Below are positions 62,164 to 64,000 of a DNA stretch of 64,000 nucleotides, one piece after another. Under the pieces are notes generated by a model. It did no database searches. It saw only the letters and a program-made list of their open reading frames with translations, and had not been told where the DNA came from. Origin of the DNA: Notospermus geniculatus. Lineage: Eukaryota; Nemertea; Pilidiophora; Heteronemertea; Lineidae. How positions within the stretch are numbered: the first letter of the stretch is position 1; each line of letters starts with the position of its first letter. A program made the position numbers and the translations under genes. The stretch lies in assembly GCA_002633025.1 (NCBI GenBank), contig NMRB01000211.1, positions 108,184 through 172,183 on the forward strand. Reading direction: 5' to 3'.

Positions 62164-64000
<1,837 letters not shown>

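Overview
The window looks like nuclear DNA of a marine invertebrate animal (bilaterian). It has spliced genes with GT-AG introns, few coding bases, and many short non-autonomous inverted-repeat elements, tRNA-derived SINEs and minisatellites. I cannot name the phylum with confidence. Four single N bases (30415, 46153, 52219, 61050) mark joins or unresolved bases in the assembly.

Three protein genes can be rebuilt exon by exon. (1) A complete ARHGAP21/23-type RhoGAP runs on the minus strand from 37925 down to 13009. Its 17 coding exons join without a frame break and give about 2101 residues in the order PDZ, long linker, PH, RhoGAP, long tail. (2) A secreted adamalysin/reprolysin-type (M12B) metalloprotease runs on the minus strand from 58240 to 52094. 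Thirteen exons were found, one catalytic-domain exon could not be placed, and a Pro/Thr tandem repeat separates the propeptide from the catalytic domain. (3) EFTUD2, the U5 snRNP GTPase (yeast Snu114), starts at 62164 on the plus strand and leaves the window at 64000 inside its GTPase domain. Their functions (small-GTPase control, extracellular proteolysis, splicing) are unrelated, and nothing suggests they work as a unit.

Layout: 1-12.9 kb is non-coding, with a dispersed repeat pair, CTCF-like motifs, minisatellites, inverted-repeat elements and a minus-strand tandem array of six exon-like modules (3456-4501). 13-38 kb is the RhoGAP gene; its large second intron (24.1-30.7 kb) holds a 145-bp tandem repeat carrying a CTCF-like core in every unit. 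A block of about 7 kb (29.2-36.8 kb), which includes PDZ exon 2, occurs again at 43.9-51.0 kb, upstream of the RhoGAP start codon and bordered on both sides by the same minisatellite. 38-43.5 kb is a cluster of mobile-element remnants and minisatellites, including a stretch like the 5' end of U2 snRNA. 51-58 kb is a foldback element and the metalloprotease. 58.3-62.1 kb is intergenic, with a perfect hairpin and microsatellites. 62.1-64 kb is EFTUD2.

The most interesting points are the duplicated block with its orphan PDZ exon, the nucleosome-length CTCF-like array, the metalloprotease with a coding minisatellite and an altered zinc motif, and the exon-like module array at 3.4-4.5 kb.
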